Shown here: piece after piece, positions 62,853 through 64,000 of the stretch
Layout of the letters: every line of letters starts with the position of its first letter
Position numbering within the stretch: position 1 is the stretch's first letter
Assembly: GCA_963786155.1 (NCBI GenBank)
Contig: CAWAXW010000006.1
Span: 2,790,001-2,854,000 of the forward strand
Origin: CAWAXW01 sp963786155
Lineage (GTDB): Bacteria; Actinomycetota; CADDZG01; WHSQ01
Length of the DNA: 64,000 nucleotides
Direction: 5' to 3'
Position numbers and translations under genes: made by a program
The notes under the pieces: generated by a model
The model's database searches: none
What the model was told of the DNA's origin: nothing
Seen by the model: the letters and a program-made list of their open reading frames with translations, nothing else

Positions 62853-64000
62853 ATGGCATCGGGCATCGGGCGAGCTATCTGTGGGTTGGTGGTGGCTTTA
62901 CTTGGGCTACCTGGGGCAGGCTTGGCTCAGGATCGGGTCGAGCATGTGACCGACCCGGGCGGAGATGCCAACGGGGTCAACGGCCAAGAGGTCGCTCCTT
63001 TCGAGGGGGCGAGCTCTCCGGAGTCTTTGGGTGGAGCGGATATCCGAAGCGTCTCGTTCGCCACGACCCACGAGCAAACGCAGATCGGGGACGGGATCGA
63101 CTATAGGCCGACCGCTCTCACGATCCGGTGGACCACATCGCAACGCCCGTCGAGCTCTGGGCCGACACTGTTGTACCGAACGAGAGCTCAGCTTGACGGC
63201 TGCCCCTCGCAACTCGACGTAGCAATAGCGGGGCCCGCGTCTTCTCCGACCGATCCGGTGGGGCTCTCCTGGCGAGGGCTTTCGACTTCATGCCCGCAGG
63301 GGCGCAGCAACGTCACCGATCCCGCTTGGAGCGTCCAGATCCTGGATGATGGACTGCTCGCGACGATCCCGTTCGACAGTCTCAGCCTCGAGGAGCTGGC
63401 CACACTCGGGCCCGGCAATCTCGTTGCGGATCCTGCCGCCGCCGTTCGGCCGTTAGTAGGCGCGGCGAGCCCATCCGTCATTGACGCCGCCGCGCCCGGC
63501 ATCGACTACGAGATCGGTGAAGACGTGCCTGAGGACATCCCGTGCGTGGCGACATGCCCGCCGGCGACTCCGACTGCGGACGATGCCGGACTTCGTCCCG
63601 GCGTGGAGTACGCCTTCAACGGACCGGGCTGGATCTCGATGACGGTACACACTGAAGGCGCGGATCTTGGGTTCGTGTACGAGTCCAAGCACGCGCACAC
63701 ACCCGTGCAGGTGATGGCCAACACGTACGACGCCGCGACCGAAGAGTTCCTCGGCGGCTTCACGCTCGGTCGGTACGGACCGTCTCCGTACGAACCGGTG
63801 TTCGAAACCCATGCCGAGGTCGCCGGTGCACCTGTCTTCTCCGACGGAACCCACTCGAACACCTCGTCTACCGGCTTCAGGTCGGAATCCGAGCATGAGC
63901 ACCGGCGGCTTCCCCGGCACTTACAAGCTATTGATGTCGATGGCAGGTGCCCGGGTCGGCCGATGGACCTTCCTGCTCGAGGATGCCCCGGGCATCGAAG
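62853..64000 (+). CDS. Secreted protein of unknown function, 3' end outside window, frameshifted
   Basis: ATG 62853 opens a frame that runs to the window edge. Signal peptide MASGIGRAICGLVVALLGLP, cleavage probably after GLA; then an extracytoplasmic beta-rich region (WTTSQRPSSSGPTLLY, GVEYAFNGPGWISMTV, LGFVYESKHAH). Near 63890 a one-base shift is likely: the other frame gives STGGFPGTYKLLMSMAGARV, more protein-like than the annotated tail. No family recognised. Confidence 0.65.
   Translation, partial: MASGIGRAICGLVVALLGLPGAGLAQDRVEHVTDPGGDANGVNGQEVAPFEGASSPESLGGADIRSVSFATTHEQTQIGDGIDYRPTALTIRWTTSQRPSSSGPTLLYRTRAQLDGCPSQLDVAIAGPASSPTDPVGLSWRGLSTSCPQGRSNVTDPAWSVQILDDGLLATIPFDSLSLEELATLGPGNLVADPAAAVRPLVGAASPSVIDAAAPGIDYEIGEDVPEDIPCVATCPPATPTADDAGLRPGVEYAFNGPGWISMTVHTEGADLGFVYESKHAHTPVQVMANTYDAATEEFLGGFTLGRYGPSPYEPVFETHAEVAGAPVFSDGTHSNTSSTGFRSESEHEHRRLPRHLQAIDVDGRCPGRPMDLPARGCPGHR

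Noticed and set aside
1..64000. CRISPR arrays, tRNA/rRNA genes, insertion sequences
   Set aside because: No regularly spaced short repeats, no tRNA-like T-loop/acceptor pattern and no transposase motifs were seen on reading both strands; a tRNAscan/ISfinder run would be needed to exclude them fully.

Overview
The window is GC-rich DNA from an actinobacterium, probably a deep-branching uncultured lineage. The evidence is a mycothiol-type glycosyltransferase (MshA-like), a 33-residue bS22-type ribosomal protein, an RsiG-type c-di-GMP-binding anti-sigma factor, tandem GlnR-type boxes before glnA, and gene orders known from mycobacteria (HTH / bS22 / galE2-like / plsC-like; HbhA-like / XRE regulator). 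The lineage cannot be fixed further from sequence alone. No tRNA, rRNA, insertion sequence, prophage or CRISPR array was recognised.

Layout. 1-9.6 kb: cell-wall L,D-transpeptidase, CcdA/ResA thiol-redox pair, Crp regulator, acyl-CoA ligase, TIM-barrel protein, CheY-like receiver, assimilatory sulfate block (sulfite/nitrite reductase, APS reductase, two tiny proteins), secreted metalloprotease. 9.6-24.2 kb: a mostly minus-strand housekeeping block (plsC-like, galE2-like, SAM hydrolase, bS22, Clp1-like kinase, excisionase-like HTH, phosphatase, MarP-like protease, AcuC, aldehyde dehydrogenase, proC), with divergent proline dehydrogenase, then mshA and a CelD-like acyltransferase. 24.2-34.3 kb: HbhA-like protein, XRE regulator, RsiG homologue, BKACE enzyme, M23 peptidase, DtxR-type regulator, two acyl-CoA dehydrogenases, a TlpA-like lipoprotein with an in-frame UGA at its redox-active cysteine (candidate selenoprotein), and a diguanylate cyclase. 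34.3-48.1 kb: Nudix, cobalamin adenosyltransferase, and a nucleoside uptake and catabolism cluster (BMP lipoprotein, ABC ATPase, two permeases, cdd, deoA, purine nucleoside phosphorylase, deoC, an aldehyde dehydrogenase plus a half-length inactive relative), then Mrp. 48.1-64 kb: lipid kinase, HD-GYP regulator, a gene-poor stretch with two tandem units of structured leader + 25-codon peptide ORF + terminator, a polytopic histidine kinase / LuxR regulator / MFS transporter, secreted M14 carboxypeptidase, a surface protein, and glnA.

Logic. Imported nucleosides can be split by Cdd, DeoA and PNP, and deoxyribose phosphate broken by DeoC to acetaldehyde, which the adjacent aldehyde dehydrogenase could oxidise. 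c-di-GMP parts recur (RsiG, GGDEF, HD-GYP). The tandem peptide units beside a multi-membrane-span kinase are the best candidate for an undescribed system, perhaps peptide signalling.

Quality caveat. More than twenty genes, including housekeeping ones, are broken by one-base frameshifts that restore perfectly in another frame. They concentrate in 3-24 kb and 30-41 kb and look like assembly or read errors. Such genes are annotated over their full span as CDS.
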